Source: Rhodobacteraceae bacterium UBA6796 | Lineage (GTDB): Bacteria > Pseudomonadota > Alphaproteobacteria > Rhodobacterales > Rhodobacteraceae | Direction of reading: 5' to 3' | NCBI GenBank assembly: GCA_002452815.1 | Contig: DKFM01000018.1 | Location: forward strand, 124,001-188,000 | Length of the DNA stretch: 64,000 bases | Shown here: piece by piece, positions 17,732 through 27,102 of the stretch | How the letters are laid out: each line of letters starts with the position of its first letter | Numbering within the stretch: the stretch's first letter is position 1 | Made by a program: the position numbers and the translations under genes | Notes under the pieces: model-generated | What the model was told of the DNA's origin: nothing | Database searches by the model: none | What the model saw: only the letters and a program-made list of their open reading frames with translations

Positions 17732-18610
17732 ATGTCAGACACCCCGCTCAGCCGATTGGCCCGTTCCGAGGCCGCCAATGGCTATGCCATGATCAGTCCA
17801 ACGGCGATCTACGCCATTCTGATGCTGGCCGCGCCATTGATCACCATCGTTGCCTATTCCTTTTTCAAGGATGGCTATCTGACGGTCATTCACGAGTTCA
17901 CGCTCGACAACTATATCGCCACCTGGTCGGACCCGATCTTCCGGGCGATCCTGCTGCGGTCCTTGATCGTGTCGGGGCTGGTGACGCTGGTCACCGTGGT
18001 GCTGGCGTTTCCGATCGCCTATTACATCTCGTTCAACGTCAGCGCCTCGCGCAAGTCGCTGTGGATCTTCCTGATCACCATTCCGTTCTGGACCTCGTAT
18101 CTGATCCGGGTGTTCCTGTGGAAGGTGATCCTGGGCTATAACGGCGTAATCAACTCGTTCCTGGGCGCACTGGGCCTGGACGATCCGCTGCGGATGCTGA
18201 ACACCGTGGGCGCAATCGCCGTCACGCTGGCGCATGCCTATGCCCCCTTTGCGATCCTGCCGATCTTCGTGGCGCTCGAAAAGATCGACCGTTCGCTGCT
18301 GGAGGCAGGGCAGGATCTGGGCGAAAGCCGCTTCATGACCTTCCTGCGCGTTACCCTGCCGCTGGCGATGCCGGGCGTGGTGGCGGCGGTGCTGATCGTC
18401 TTCATTCCGACCATCGGGGATTATGTGACGCCCGAACTGATCGGCGGCGGCAAGCTGCCGATGGTGGCCAACATGATCCAGGCGCAGATGCTGCCGCTGG
18501 ACAACAAGCCGATGGGCTCGGCCATCGCGGTTTCGGCGATGGTGGTGGTCACGGTGATCTCGCTGGCCTTCCTGTTCCTGAACCGCAAGTTCCTGAGGGG
18601 GCAGAAATGA
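17732..18610 (+). CDS. ABC transporter permease, PotB/PotH type
   Basis: 292 residues, first gene of a three-gene transporter operon of the spermidine/putrescine class. About six transmembrane segments are visible, starting TAIYAILMLAAPLITIVAY. The ABC-contact EAA loop reads LLEAGQDLGESRFMTFLRV, followed by LPLAMPGVVAA and PTIGDYVTPELIGG, a strong PotB signature. The start at 17732 is chosen because GGGAGA lies upstream; the frame can be extended to 17678. It overlaps the next gene by ATGA. No periplasmic binding protein is encoded here, so the substrate is uncertain. Confidence 0.9.
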   Translation: MSDTPLSRLARSEAANGYAMISPTAIYAILMLAAPLITIVAYSFFKDGYLTVIHEFTLDNYIATWSDPIFRAILLRSLIVSGLVTLVTVVLAFPIAYYISFNVSASRKSLWIFLITIPFWTSYLIRVFLWKVILGYNGVINSFLGALGLDDPLRMLNTVGAIAVTLAHAYAPFAILPIFVALEKIDRSLLEAGQDLGESRFMTFLRVTLPLAMPGVVAAVLIVFIPTIGDYVTPELIGGGKLPMVANMIQAQMLPLDNKPMGSAIAVSAMVVVTVISLAFLFLNRKFLRGQK

Positions 18611-19416
18611 TGAAACTCCCGCCGCTTCGGATCTATGCGCTGGCCTATCTGGTGTTTCTCTATGCGCCGATCGTGCTGCTGCCGATCTTCGCCTTCAACG
18701 ACGGTACGATCATCGCCTTCCCGCTCAAGGGGTTCACGACCGAATGGTTCGCCCAGATGCTTGCCAATGATACGCTGGGGCGGGCGCTGAAGAACTCGCT
18801 GATCATCGCGGTCAGCTCGGCGGTGATGGCCACCTGTTTCGGCATCTTCGCCGCGCGCGCCGCCTCGCGGTTCAATTTCCCGGGAAAGGGCGGGATCATC
18901 GGGCTGATCATGCTGCCGCTGGTGCTGCCCGAAATCATCGTGGCGGTGTCGCTGCTGGTGGTGTTGCTGGGCATGGGGGTGACGCTGTCGATCTTCACCG
19001 TGATGCTGGGCCATATCCTGATCTGCACGCCCTATGCCATTGCGATCCTGAACACCGCGTTCAATTCGCTCGACCGCTCGCTGGAAGAGGCGGCCTATGA
19101 CCTGGGCGAGACGAAATGGTCCACCTTCCGGCTGATCACCCTGCCGCTGGTGATGCCGGGGCTGATCTCCAGCTTTCTGATTTCGTTCACGATCTCGCTG
19201 GATGAATTCATCATCGCCTTCTTCCTGGCCGGGAACGAACCCACGCTGCCGACCTATATCTTCTCGCAGCTGCGTTTCCCCAAACAGATCCCGATGATCA
19301 TGGCGCTTGGCACCTGCCTGGTGCTCGCCTCGATCGTGCTTCTCACCATTGCTGAATATTTCCGCCGCCGCGGCATCGCGCGCACCGGCGGCAAGGATAC
19401 CGGAGGCTTCCTGTGA
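18607..19416 (+). CDS. ABC transporter permease, PotC/PotI type
   Basis: 269 residues with about six membrane spans (AYLVFLYAPIVLLPIFAFND at the N-terminus, as in PotC/PotI). The EAA loop reads LEEAAYDLGETKWSTFRLI, followed by LPLVMPGLISS and SLDEFIIAFFLAG. It pairs with the preceding permease to form the channel of a polyamine/opine-class importer. It is coupled to the upstream stop (ATGA) and to the downstream GTG (GTGA). Confidence 0.9.
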   Translation: MMKLPPLRIYALAYLVFLYAPIVLLPIFAFNDGTIIAFPLKGFTTEWFAQMLANDTLGRALKNSLIIAVSSAVMATCFGIFAARAASRFNFPGKGGIIGLIMLPLVLPEIIVAVSLLVVLLGMGVTLSIFTVMLGHILICTPYAIAILNTAFNSLDRSLEEAAYDLGETKWSTFRLITLPLVMPGLISSFLISFTISLDEFIIAFFLAGNEPTLPTYIFSQLRFPKQIPMIMALGTCLVLASIVLLTIAEYFRRRGIARTGGKDTGGFL

Positions 19417-20507
19417 CCACCCGCCCCACCATGATCGAATTTCGGGACGTCCATAAATATTATGGCGATTATCACGCGCTGCGCGGCATCACCGCACAGA
19501 TCCGCGCGGGCGAGTTCTTCTCGCTGCTGGGCCCCTCGGGGTGCGGCAAGACCACGCTCTTGCGCACCATCGCCGGGTTCGAGGACATCTCCTCGGGCGC
19601 GGTACTGATCGACGGCAAGGATATGTCGCGGGTGCCGGCCAACAAGCGCCCCACCAATATGGTGTTTCAGTCCTACGCGATCTTCCCGCATCTGAGCGTG
19701 CAGCAGAACGTGGCCTTCGGTCTGCGCCGCGATACCCGCCCGCAGGCCGAGAAGGACAAGATGGTCGCCGAGGCGCTGGAGATGGTCGGCCTGAAAGGCT
19801 ATGGCGCGCGTGCAGCCCATGCGCTGTCGGGCGGCCAGCGTCAGCGCGTGGCACTGGCCCGCGCGCTGATCCTGAAACCCAAGGTGCTGCTGCTAGATGA
19901 ACCGCTCTCGGCGCTCGACAAGAAGATGCGCGAACAGATGCAGGTCGAACTGATCAAGCTGCAGCGTCAGGTCGGCATCACCTTCGTTCTGGTCACCCAT
20001 GACCAGGAAGAGGCGCTGGTGATGTCGGACCGGATCGCGGTGATGTTCGAGGGCGAGATCGCCCAGCTCGCCGATCCCGAAACGCTCTATCGTCGCCCGA
20101 ATTCGCGCCGCGTGGCCGATTTCATCGGGGTGATGAACTTCCTGCCCGCCAAGGTCCTGGGCGAGGCGGGCGGTCATATTCAGGTCGAAGCCGCGGGGCT
20201 CGGGGCGTTCGATATCGAGGCGCAGCAGGCCCCCGGCGCCGTGACCGGCGGCGAGGCTTCGGTGGGCTTCCGCCCCGAAACCCTGACCATCCTGTATGAA
20301 GGCCAGACCGCGCAGGACCGCGAAACCGCGGGCACCATCGACGAGGTCGTCTATTACGGCGACATGACCTATTACGACGTCAAGCTCGACGGGGTCGCGG
20401 CGCCGGTGCGGATCTCGATGCGCAACGTCTTCGGCCGCCCGGTGCTGGATGTCGGCACCCGCACCCGCGTGGCCTGGTCGCCGGGCGCACTGGTGCTGTT
20501 CCGCTGA
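19413..20507 (+). CDS. ABC transporter ATP-binding protein, PotA type
   Basis: 364 residues. Walker A GPSGCGKTT, Q-loop FQSYAIFPH, signature LSGGQRQRVALARAL, Walker B VLLLDEPLSALD and switch His in VTHDQEE are all present. A C-terminal TOBE-like regulatory domain follows (VGFRPETLTILYEG). It is the motor of the transporter encoded by the two upstream permeases. The GTG at 19413 overlaps the upstream TGA. The missing fourth component (binding protein) may be encoded elsewhere. Confidence 0.93.
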   Translation: MTTRPTMIEFRDVHKYYGDYHALRGITAQIRAGEFFSLLGPSGCGKTTLLRTIAGFEDISSGAVLIDGKDMSRVPANKRPTNMVFQSYAIFPHLSVQQNVAFGLRRDTRPQAEKDKMVAEALEMVGLKGYGARAAHALSGGQRQRVALARALILKPKVLLLDEPLSALDKKMREQMQVELIKLQRQVGITFVLVTHDQEEALVMSDRIAVMFEGEIAQLADPETLYRRPNSRRVADFIGVMNFLPAKVLGEAGGHIQVEAAGLGAFDIEAQQAPGAVTGGEASVGFRPETLTILYEGQTAQDRETAGTIDEVVYYGDMTYYDVKLDGVAAPVRISMRNVFGRPVLDVGTRTRVAWSPGALVLFR

Positions 20508-20512
20508 CAAGA

Positions 20513-20537
20513 AAAAGGGGGGCGCTGCCCCCCTCGC
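20513..20537. terminator. Bidirectional hairpin between the ABC operon and typA
   Basis: GGGGGGC (20517-20523) and GCCCCCC (20527-20533) form a seven-pair stem with a three-base loop. Five A residues precede it, so on the minus strand it is followed by TTTTT and should terminate typA transcription. On the plus strand it starts nine bases after the potA-like stop. Confidence 0.7.
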
Positions 20538-20551
20538 GGCTGTGCCGCTCA

Positions 20552-20639
20552 CCCCCCGGGATATTGCGGCCAAGGTGAAGCAGGCTGCTTTCAGCTTGGC
20601 ATAAATATCCTCGGGGGTCCGGGGGCAGACAGCCCCCGG
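20552..20639. repeat. Paired copy of the dispersed repeat plus an 8-bp hairpin
   Basis: CCCCGGGATATTGCGGCCAA (20555-20574) and the reverse-oriented CTTGGCATAAATATCCTCGG (20595-20614) are two arms of the dispersed element facing each other and able to form a long imperfect hairpin. Next to it CCGGGGGC (20619-20626) and GCCCCCGG (20632-20639) form a perfect stem. All lie just downstream of the typA stop on the minus strand and may stop or protect its mRNA. Confidence 0.65.
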
Positions 20640-20656
20640 CGCTGTCGATTTTCAGA

Positions 20657-22477
20657 TCAGCCCTCGGTCTTGGACATCCGCTTGCGTTCATGCGGGTCCA
20701 GATAGCGCTTGCGCAGGCGCACGATCTTCGGCGTGACCTCGACCAGCTCGTCGTCGTTGATATAGGCGATGGCTTCTTCCAGGCTCAGACGGGTGGGCGT
20801 GGTCAGGCGCACGGCCTCGTCGGTGCCCGAAGCGCGCACGTTGGTCAGCTTCTTGCCCTTGAGCGGGTTGACCTCCAGATCGTTGTCGCGCGAATGCTCG
20901 CCGATGATCATGCCGGTATAGACCTGCTCTTGCGCGCCGATGAACAGCTTGCCGCGTTCTTCCAGGTTCCACAGCGCATAGGCCACCGAAACCCCGTTCT
21001 CCATCGAGATCAGCACGCCCTGGCGGCGGCCGGTGATCGGACCCTTGTAGGGCGCCCAGTCGTGGAAGATCCGGTTCAGCACGCCGTTGCCGCGCGTGTC
21101 GGTCATGAACTCGCCCTGATAGCCGATCAGCCCGCGCGAGGGCACATGGGCCACGACGCGGGTCTTGCCATGCCCGGCGGGGCGCATCTCGACCAGATCG
21201 CCCTTGCGGTTGCCGGTCAGCTTTTCGATCACGACACCCGAATATTCGTCATCGACATCGACGATGACCTCTTCGATCGGCTCCAGCCGTTCGCCGTTCT
21301 CTTCGCGGAAGATCACGCGCGGGCGCGAGATCGACAGCTCGAACCCCTCGCGGCGCATGTTCTCGATCAGCACGCCCATCTGCAGTTCACCACGGCCCGA
21401 GACGATGAAGGCCTCGCCGCCGGGGGTGTCCTCGACGCGGATCGCGACGTTGGTTTCGGCCTCTTTCATCAGGCGTTCACGGATCACGCGCGACTGCACC
21501 TTGTTGCCGTCCTTGCCGGCCAGCGGGCTGTCGTTGATGCCGAAGGTGACCGAGATCGTCGGCGGGTCGATCGGCTGCGAGGGCAGGGCGGTGTCCACAT
21601 CCAGCGCGCAGAGCGTGTCGGCCACGGTGGCCTTGGTCATCCCCGCGATCGAGACGATATCGCCGGCCACCGCCTCGTCGATCGGCTGCTGGCTCAGGCC
21701 GCGGAAGGCCAGGATCTTGGTGCAGCGGAACTGCTCGATCTTTTCGCCGGTGCGCGACAGCGCCTTGAGCGTTTCGCCGACTTTCAGCGTGCCCGCCTCG
21801 ACCCGGCCGGTCAGGATGCGCCCGATGAACGGGTCGGCGCCCAGCGTGGTGGCGAGCATCTGGAACGGCTCGTCGGCGCGGAATTCCTGTTTCGGCGGCT
21901 CGACATGTTTCAGGATCAGGTCGAACAGCGCCGACAGATCCTTGCGCGGCCCGTCCAGATCGTTATCGGCCCAGCCGCCGATGCCGCTTGCATAGACATG
22001 CGGGAAATCCAGCTGCTCGTCGCTGGCGCCAAGGTTGGCGAACAGGTCGAACACCTCGTTCAGGGCGCGGTCGGGTTCGGCTGCGGGCTTGTCGACCTTG
22101 TTCAGCACGACGATGGGCTTCAGCCCCAGTGCCAGTGCCTTGGAGGTCACGAATTTCGTCTGCGGCATCGGGCCTTCGGCCGCGTCGACCAGCAGGCAGA
22201 CGCCGTCGACCATCGACAGGATGCGTTCCACCTCGCCGCCGAAATCGGCGTGGCCAGGGGTGTCGACGATGTTGATGCGCGTGCCCTTCCATTCGACCGA
22301 GGTCGCCTTGGCCAGAATGGTGATGCCGCGTTCGCGTTCGATGTCGTTGCTGTCCATCGCGCGTTCGGCCACGGCCTGATTCTCGCGGAAGGCGCCCGAT
22401 TGTTTCAGAAGCTGGTCGACCAGCGTGGTCTTGCCGTGGTCAACGTGTGCGATAATCGCAATATTGCGAAGGTCCAT
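20657..22477 (-). CDS. typA: Ribosome-associated GTPase TypA/BipA
   Basis: 606 residues, the normal length. It starts [19 protein letters not shown] (G1 loop), with [25 protein letters not shown] (G3) and [11 protein letters not shown] (G4), followed by EF-G-like domains and the BipA-specific C-terminus ending MSKTEG. It is a translational GTPase that binds ribosomes and helps 50S assembly and stress or cold adaptation. The frame extends upstream to 22696, but the conserved start is at 22477. Confidence 0.97.
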   Translation of the reverse strand: MDLRNIAIIAHVDHGKTTLVDQLLKQSGAFRENQAVAERAMDSNDIERERGITILAKATSVEWKGTRINIVDTPGHADFGGEVERILSMVDGVCLLVDAAEGPMPQTKFVTSKALALGLKPIVVLNKVDKPAAEPDRALNEVFDLFANLGASDEQLDFPHVYASGIGGWADNDLDGPRKDLSALFDLILKHVEPPKQEFRADEPFQMLATTLGADPFIGRILTGRVEAGTLKVGETLKALSRTGEKIEQFRCTKILAFRGLSQQPIDEAVAGDIVSIAGMTKATVADTLCALDVDTALPSQPIDPPTISVTFGINDSPLAGKDGNKVQSRVIRERLMKEAETNVAIRVEDTPGGEAFIVSGRGELQMGVLIENMRREGFELSISRPRVIFREENGERLEPIEEVIVDVDDEYSGVVIEKLTGNRKGDLVEMRPAGHGKTRVVAHVPSRGLIGYQGEFMTDTRGNGVLNRIFHDWAPYKGPITGRRQGVLISMENGVSVAYALWNLEERGKLFIGAQEQVYTGMIIGEHSRDNDLEVNPLKGKKLTNVRASGTDEAVRLTTPTRLSLEEAIAYINDDELVEVTPKIVRLRKRYLDPHERKRMSKTEG

Positions 22478-22548
22478 ATGATCCGCCTGTTCGTGGTTTG
22501 GCCCGGCCTTAGTCGAAAAGCGCGCATTATGCCAGCCCGAAGCGCGGC

Positions 22549-22881
22549 TTAATGCGTAGAGGCGTTGGAAAACAGGTTTATGACCAGAATTCCGGCGATG
22601 ATCAGGCCGATCCCCAGAATCGCGGCCAGATCCAGCTTCTGCCCGAAGATCAGCCAGCCCGACCCCGCGATCAGCACCATGCCGATGCCCGACCACAGCG
22701 CATAGGTCACCCCCAGCGGCAGCACCTTGAGCACCAGCGCAAAGAACCAGAACGCCCCGCCAAAGCCCGCCAGCACACCCAGGCTCGGCCAGAGGCGGGT
22801 GAATTGCTGGCTGGCCTGCAGGCAGGCGGAACCGAAGGTCTCGAACGCGACGGCGATCAGCAGGTAGACATAGGTCATCAT
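22549..22881 (-). CDS. Small multidrug resistance (SMR/EmrE-type) efflux protein
   Basis: 110 residues with four transmembrane segments, the family's standard size. The membrane-embedded Glu14 in VAFETFGSACLQAS and the YALWSGIGMVLIAG segment match EmrE/Sug-type proton-coupled exporters of cationic compounds or guanidinium. Two adjacent ATGs (22881, 22878) are possible; the first overlaps the stop of the YitT gene by one base (TGATG), so the two are translationally coupled. Substrate cannot be decided. Confidence 0.9.
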   Translation of the reverse strand: MMTYVYLLIAVAFETFGSACLQASQQFTRLWPSLGVLAGFGGAFWFFALVLKVLPLGVTYALWSGIGMVLIAGSGWLIFGQKLDLAAILGIGLIIAGILVINLFSNASTH

Positions 22882-23498
22882 CAGGTCACGATATACCAGT
22901 CGCGCCGATGGTTGAAGGCGATCACCGCATTCAGGATCAGCGCGCCCAGCAGCGACCAGGCCACGCGGTCGGCGGGCAGCAGAAAGATCGCGACGGAAAA
23001 CAGCGTCAGGTCGTGGATCAGCTGGGTCCAGCCCGCCTTGAAGCCGAATTTGTCCTGCAGGATCACCGCGACGATCGACACGCCCCCCAGGGAACCCGAA
23101 TGCCGGAACAGCCCCAGCAGGCCCACGCCCGCGCTGATCCCGAACAGTGCGGCGGCGGCTCCGGGGTGGACATGGCCGATCTGCAAAAGCGGCTTGAGCG
23201 CCTCGGCCATGGTCGAGACCAGCGTAACCGTGCCCAGGCTTTTCAGGCAGAAAGTCAGCCCCCGCGCCCAATAGGCAAAGCCGTAGAACGGAATATTGAT
23301 GACAAAGAAGACAAGGCTGAAATTCCACCCCGTCACATAGGACAGGATCAGCGCCAGCCCCGCAGTGCCCCCGGTCACAAGCCCCGCCGCGCGCAGCAGG
23401 TGAATCCCCAGTGCCGCCTGCGCCGAAGCGATCAGCAGGCCCTGGATATCCTCGAAGAGGGTATAGTGTTTCGGTGTGGAGGTAAGGTCAGGATACAT
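22881..23498 (-). CDS. YitT family membrane protein (first copy)
   Basis: 205 residues with about five to six hydrophobic segments. Features are LVTGGTAGLALILSYVTGW, FFVINIPFYGFAYW and GSLGGVSIVAVILQDKFGFKAGW, all typical of the YitT/DUF161 family of uncharacterised inner-membrane proteins. It ends NHRRDWYIVT. The protein at 23955-24572 has the same length and similar motifs throughout, so they are paralogues. It is coupled by one base to the SMR gene. Confidence 0.85.
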   Translation of the reverse strand: MYPDLTSTPKHYTLFEDIQGLLIASAQAALGIHLLRAAGLVTGGTAGLALILSYVTGWNFSLVFFVINIPFYGFAYWARGLTFCLKSLGTVTLVSTMAEALKPLLQIGHVHPGAAAALFGISAGVGLLGLFRHSGSLGGVSIVAVILQDKFGFKAGWTQLIHDLTLFSVAIFLLPADRVAWSLLGALILNAVIAFNHRRDWYIVT

Positions 23499-23590
23499 GA
23501 CCTAAATATGCCGCACTGCGGCGCCCGCGTCCATTGCGCGAAACGCATGGCGGGTTTGCGGGCAGTGGGGGTGGGGGCCTACAGGCGCCT

Positions 23591-23839
23591 TCAGGCGCCC
23601 GTGATCAGATAGCGCGCGATGCCATAGATATACAGGGCCGAAAACACCATGTTGATATACTTGAGTTGGCGTTCGGTGTTCAGCCAGGCGCAGAAAATCC
23701 AGATCAGGCAGAACGGCAGGCCAAACAGCATCGCGGCGAGTTGCCAGTTCTGCACGATGGAAATGGTGCTGCACAGGCCAAGTGCAAGAGCGAGCCATTT
23801 CAGCGGCTGCTCATAAGCGGCCAACTTCATAACTGTCAT
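23591..23839 (-). CDS. Small two- to three-span membrane protein
   Basis: 82 residues (MTVMKLAAYEQPLKWLALAL...). Hydrophobic segments lie at about 14-32, 36-52 and 62-79; NTERQLKYINM connects the last two. I do not recognise a named family. It sits between the two YitT copies on the same strand, with over 100 bases to each neighbour, so it may be transcribed with them. A second ATG at codon 4 is an alternative start. Confidence 0.55.
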   Translation of the reverse strand: MTVMKLAAYEQPLKWLALALGLCSTISIVQNWQLAAMLFGLPFCLIWIFCAWLNTERQLKYINMVFSALYIYGIARYLITGA

Positions 23840-23954
23840 CTATGAGCTTTCAGATAACCAGCGCCGTGGACCCGGCGATCTGGGTATCGCGGCTGATAGC
23901 AAATCGGGGGCCGGGCGGCAATGCCGCTGGCCCGGGTCCGCCCGGCCGCGCCTC

Positions 23955-24572
23955 TCAGGTCGCGATATAACGGTCGCGGCGGTGGTTCATCGCGATCACC
24001 AGATTGACCACCAGCGCCCCCAGAAACGACCAGGCGACGGTGGTCACATCGCGCAGGGTCAGCGCGATCGCAAAGACGCAGGCATCAAAGATCAGCTGGG
24101 TCCAGCCCGCCTTGAAGCCCGTCTTGTCCTGGATATAGAGCGCCATGATCCCCACGCCGCCCAAGGATGCCCCATGCCGGAACAGCGCCAGCAGTGCCGA
24201 TCCCGACAGGAAGCCGAACAGCACCGCGCCCACCGCCGGGTTGAGCGTGGCAAAGCTGACATATTGCGGCAGGTAGATCGAGATCACCGAGAGCATGGCA
24301 ACCGCGATGAAGGTCTTGAGCACGAAGACCGGCCCCAGCCGTTTGTAGCCGAACCAGTAGAACGGGATGTTGATGACGAAGAACACCGGGCCGAAGCTCC
24401 AGCCGGTGGCATAGGAAATCAGTACGGCCAGACCAGCGGTCTGCCCGGTGACAAGGCCCAGATGGGTTAGGATGACGATGCCGAAGGCCGCCATCAAGGT
24501 GCCATAGCTCAGCCCCTGCGCATCATCGAGCAGGGTATGGCGGGCGGGGTTTTCGGCGATGATCTCGGTCAT
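23955..24572 (-). CDS. YitT family membrane protein (second copy)
   Basis: 205 residues. It shares LVTGQTAGLAVLISYATGW, FFVINIPFYWFGY, ASLGGVGIMALYIQDKTGFKAGW and the tail NHRRDRYIAT with the copy at 22881-23498, so one arose by duplication. The ATG at 24572 matches the start of the paralogue in length; the frame can be extended to 24773 without support. It is an uncharacterised inner-membrane family; no transport substrate is known to me. Confidence 0.85.
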   Translation of the reverse strand: MTEIIAENPARHTLLDDAQGLSYGTLMAAFGIVILTHLGLVTGQTAGLAVLISYATGWSFGPVFFVINIPFYWFGYKRLGPVFVLKTFIAVAMLSVISIYLPQYVSFATLNPAVGAVLFGFLSGSALLALFRHGASLGGVGIMALYIQDKTGFKAGWTQLIFDACVFAIALTLRDVTTVAWSFLGALVVNLVIAMNHRRDRYIAT

Positions 24573-24771
24573 GCGTTCTTGTCTCACGGCGCGGGCGCGG
24601 CGGCAAGAGGGACAGAAGCACTGTCGTATCGCGCCGCCGCCGCACCGTCTGTGGCCGCAATGTCGCAGGTTTGCGCAATTTTCGGCGCGACAGAGCGTTC
24701 CGGTTTGGTGCGACTCAGCGAGGCAGGCCATAAACCTTCCATCCGGCAATTTCAGGAAGAGGGAGCGGATC

Positions 24772-24897
24772 ATGTCACACGTATACGCTTACGCTCCGAT
24801 TGCCGGTGGGCTGACCTGGGCCGCCAAGGGCACCACCGCGGGCACCCGCGCATGGACCGCCGCAGGCACCCAAGCCGGGGCACACCGACAGGTGTAA
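24772..24897 (+). CDS. Possible 41-residue peptide
   Basis: ATG at 24772 is preceded by AGGAAGAGGGA, one of the better ribosome sites in the region, and encodes MSHVYAYAPIAGGLTWAAKG followed by a T/A/G-rich tail ending AHRQV. I see no domain. The short length and lack of known relatives leave it uncertain; the spacing (12-17 bases from the purine run) is somewhat long. Confidence 0.35.
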   Translation: MSHVYAYAPIAGGLTWAAKGTTAGTRAWTAAGTQAGAHRQV

Positions 24898-25063
24898 TCC
24901 GCCGCCCGGATCGCGGAATCTCCCGCTCCGATCTTCCTGTTAACCCCGGACCGTTCCGCAACTGAGCAAGGCATGCCTTTGTCCGGCGTGTCGTGACCGC
25001 AGGGCCCCGGGATTTCTGTCACCAAAACCAGAAGGCCGGTCGCACCCATGCGCCGGGAATCCC

Positions 25064-25303
25064 ATGACCAAAACCGAAGTGCACCCGGGGGTGACCCCGC
25101 TTCCCTCGATTGAAACGATGATCGCCCTGCATGGCGCGCGCCGCGTGCTGTGGGTGGCGTTGGCCGCGCTGCTGCGCGGGCAGGGCGCACGCCCGCTTGC
25201 CGCCCGCCTGACCGAGCTGGACGACCATATGCGCCGCGACATCGGCCTGCCGCCGAAAGGCGCCTCGCCCCCGCTGCCCGACTGGATCAAGCACAGCTGG
25301 TAA
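25064..25303 (+). CDS. DUF1127 family small protein
   Basis: 79 residues. The segment RLTELDDHMRRDIGLPP near residue 47 is the DUF1127 signature also seen in the protein at 15372-15569. The N-terminus holds a hydrophobic helix (ARRVLWVALAALL). A strong bidirectional terminator follows. Members of this family are short basic proteins, several of them stress-linked; nothing here says more about the role. Confidence 0.72.
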   Translation: MTKTEVHPGVTPLPSIETMIALHGARRVLWVALAALLRGQGARPLAARLTELDDHMRRDIGLPPKGASPPLPDWIKHSW

Positions 25304-25336
25304 GCTGAGCATCGCCCTGCAAGGCATTGAAAACAA

Positions 25337-25363
25337 AAAGGGCCGGTCAGTGACCGGCCCTTT
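25337..25363. terminator. Bidirectional terminator between DUF1127 and icd
   Basis: AAAGGGCCGGTCA (25337-25349) is perfectly complementary to TGACCGGCCCTTT (25351-25363), flanked by A-rich sequence on the left and TTT on the right. It can end both the plus-strand DUF1127 and the minus-strand icd transcripts. Confidence 0.85.
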
Positions 25364-25379
25364 CCGCGATGTCAGGCGA

Positions 25380-26594
25380 TCAGCCTTTCAGCGCCTTGTT
25401 CAGGTATTCGTCGACCTTTTCCAGATAGCCCATGGTGGTGAGCCATTTCTGATCGGGGCCGACCAGCAGCGCCAGATCCTTGGTCATGAAGCCGTCTTCG
25501 ACGGTCTGCACGGTGACCTTTTCCAGCGTTTCGGCAAAGCGCATCAGCTCGGCGTTGTCGTCCAGCTTCGCGCGGTGCTTCAGGCCGCCCGACCAGGCGT
25601 AGATCGAGGCGATCGAGTTGGTCGAGGTTTCCTTGCCGGCCTGGTGCTGGCGGTAGTGACGGGTCACGGTGCCGTGGGCCGCTTCGGCCTCGACGGTTTT
25701 CCCATCGGGCGTCATCAGGACCGAGGTCATCAGGCCCAGCGAGCCGAAGCCCTGCGCCACGGTGTCCGACTGTACGTCGCCATCGTAGTTTTTGCAGGCC
25801 CAGACGTAGCCGCCGTTCCATTTCATCGCACAAGCGACCATGTCGTCGATCAGGCGGTGTTCGTAGGTGATGCCGGCAGCCTTGAATTTCTCTTCGAATT
25901 CCTGCTCGAACACTTCCTGGAACAGATCCTTGAAGCGGCCGTCATAGGCTTTCAGGATGGTGTTCTTGGTCGACAGGTAGACCGGCCAGCCGAGGCTGAG
26001 GCCATAGTTCATCGAGGCGCGCGCGAAATCGCGGATCGAGTCGTCAAGGTTGTACATCGCCATGGTCACGCCGGCCGAGGGGGCCTGGAAGACCTCTTTC
26101 TCGATCTCGGTGCCATCTTCGCCGACGAACTTGATCGTCAGCTTGCCCTTGCCGGGGAAGCGGAAGTCGGTGGCGCGATACTGGTCGCCAAAGGCGTGAC
26201 GGCCAACCACGATCGGTTTGGTCCAGCCCGGAACCAGGCGCGGCACGTTCTTGCAGATGATCGGCTGGCGGAAGATCACGCCGCCCAGGATGTTGCGGAT
26301 CGTGCCGTTGGGCGACTTCCACATCTGTTTCAGGCCGAATTCCTCGACGCGCTGCTCGTCGGGGGTGATGGTCGCGCATTTCACGCCGACGCCGTATTTC
26401 TTGATCGCCTCGGCCGAGTCGATGGTGATCTGGTCGTTGGTGCGGTCACGCTCCTCGATGCCCAGATCGTAATATTTCAGATCAATGTCGAGATAGGGCA
26501 GGATCAGCTTTTTCTTGATGAAATCCCAGATGATGCGGGTCATTTCATCGCCGTCGAGCTCGACGACGGGGTTGGCTACCTTGATCTTGGTCAT
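25380..26594 (-). CDS. icd: NADP-dependent isocitrate dehydrogenase
   Basis: 404 residues, the length of the eukaryote-like homodimeric NADP-IDH subfamily common in alphaproteobacteria. Recognisable are the start [19 protein letters not shown], the substrate-phosphate region [60 protein letters not shown] with its metal-binding Asp residues, and [12 protein letters not shown] for NADP. It makes 2-oxoglutarate and NADPH in the TCA cycle. It ends just before the shared terminator. Confidence 0.97.
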   Translation of the reverse strand: MTKIKVANPVVELDGDEMTRIIWDFIKKKLILPYLDIDLKYYDLGIEERDRTNDQITIDSAEAIKKYGVGVKCATITPDEQRVEEFGLKQMWKSPNGTIRNILGGVIFRQPIICKNVPRLVPGWTKPIVVGRHAFGDQYRATDFRFPGKGKLTIKFVGEDGTEIEKEVFQAPSAGVTMAMYNLDDSIRDFARASMNYGLSLGWPVYLSTKNTILKAYDGRFKDLFQEVFEQEFEEKFKAAGITYEHRLIDDMVACAMKWNGGYVWACKNYDGDVQSDTVAQGFGSLGLMTSVLMTPDGKTVEAEAAHGTVTRHYRQHQAGKETSTNSIASIYAWSGGLKHRAKLDDNAELMRFAETLEKVTVQTVEDGFMTKDLALLVGPDQKWLTTMGYLEKVDEYLNKALKG

Positions 26595-26694
26595 AGTTCC
26601 CTCCTCGGTTGGGTGACTCGTTGGCGGCGTGATAGCCGATTTGCGCGGCTTTGGCTAGTGCGGTATGCTTTGGTATACCGAAAAAATCCCCCGG

Positions 26695-27102
26695 TCAGCG
26701 CGGCCGGCGTACAGGCAGGCGGCAGGCATCGTCCGACCCCAGCCGCGCCGCCACCGCCACCAGTGCCACAAGCACGAAAACCAGCAGCACCAACGGCGTG
26801 TTGCGGGCAGCGACGCTGGCCCGTAGCGAGACGCAATCACCCAGCGTCAGCCCCAGCACGAAGGGCGTCAGCGCCAGCCCCAGCACCGCATATTCCAGCG
26901 CCGTGGCCTTGCGGGTGTGCCGGGTCAGCCGCACCAGCATCGGCGCGAAAAGCAGCGCAAGCGTCGGCCCGATCTGGGCGGCCTGCGGGCAGGGGGCGCC
27001 GTCGGCTGCGCGCAGCGGGGCGGGAAATTCCGGCAGCAGCAAGCCAAGGATCGCCGCCAGCAGCGCAAGGGACTGGAACATCATGTTCCAGCCGCTCGTC
27101 AT
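26695..27102 (-). CDS. Hypothetical membrane protein
   Basis: 135 residues with about four hydrophobic segments (SLALLAAILGLLLPEF, LALLFAPMLV, LEYAVLGLALTPFVLGLTLG, LVLLVFVLVALVAVAARLG). I do not recognise the family. Its ATG overlaps the stop of the HD-domain gene (ATGA), making it the last gene of a coupled four-gene set running from 28623 down to 26695. Confidence 0.65.
   Translation of the reverse strand: MTSGWNMMFQSLALLAAILGLLLPEFPAPLRAADGAPCPQAAQIGPTLALLFAPMLVRLTRHTRKATALEYAVLGLALTPFVLGLTLGDCVSLRASVAARNTPLVLLVFVLVALVAVAARLGSDDACRLPVRRPR

Noticed and set aside
22478..22696. Extended N-terminus of typA
   Set aside because: The conserved start [18 protein letters not shown] lies at 22477; upstream residues are low in conservation and overlap the SMR gene.
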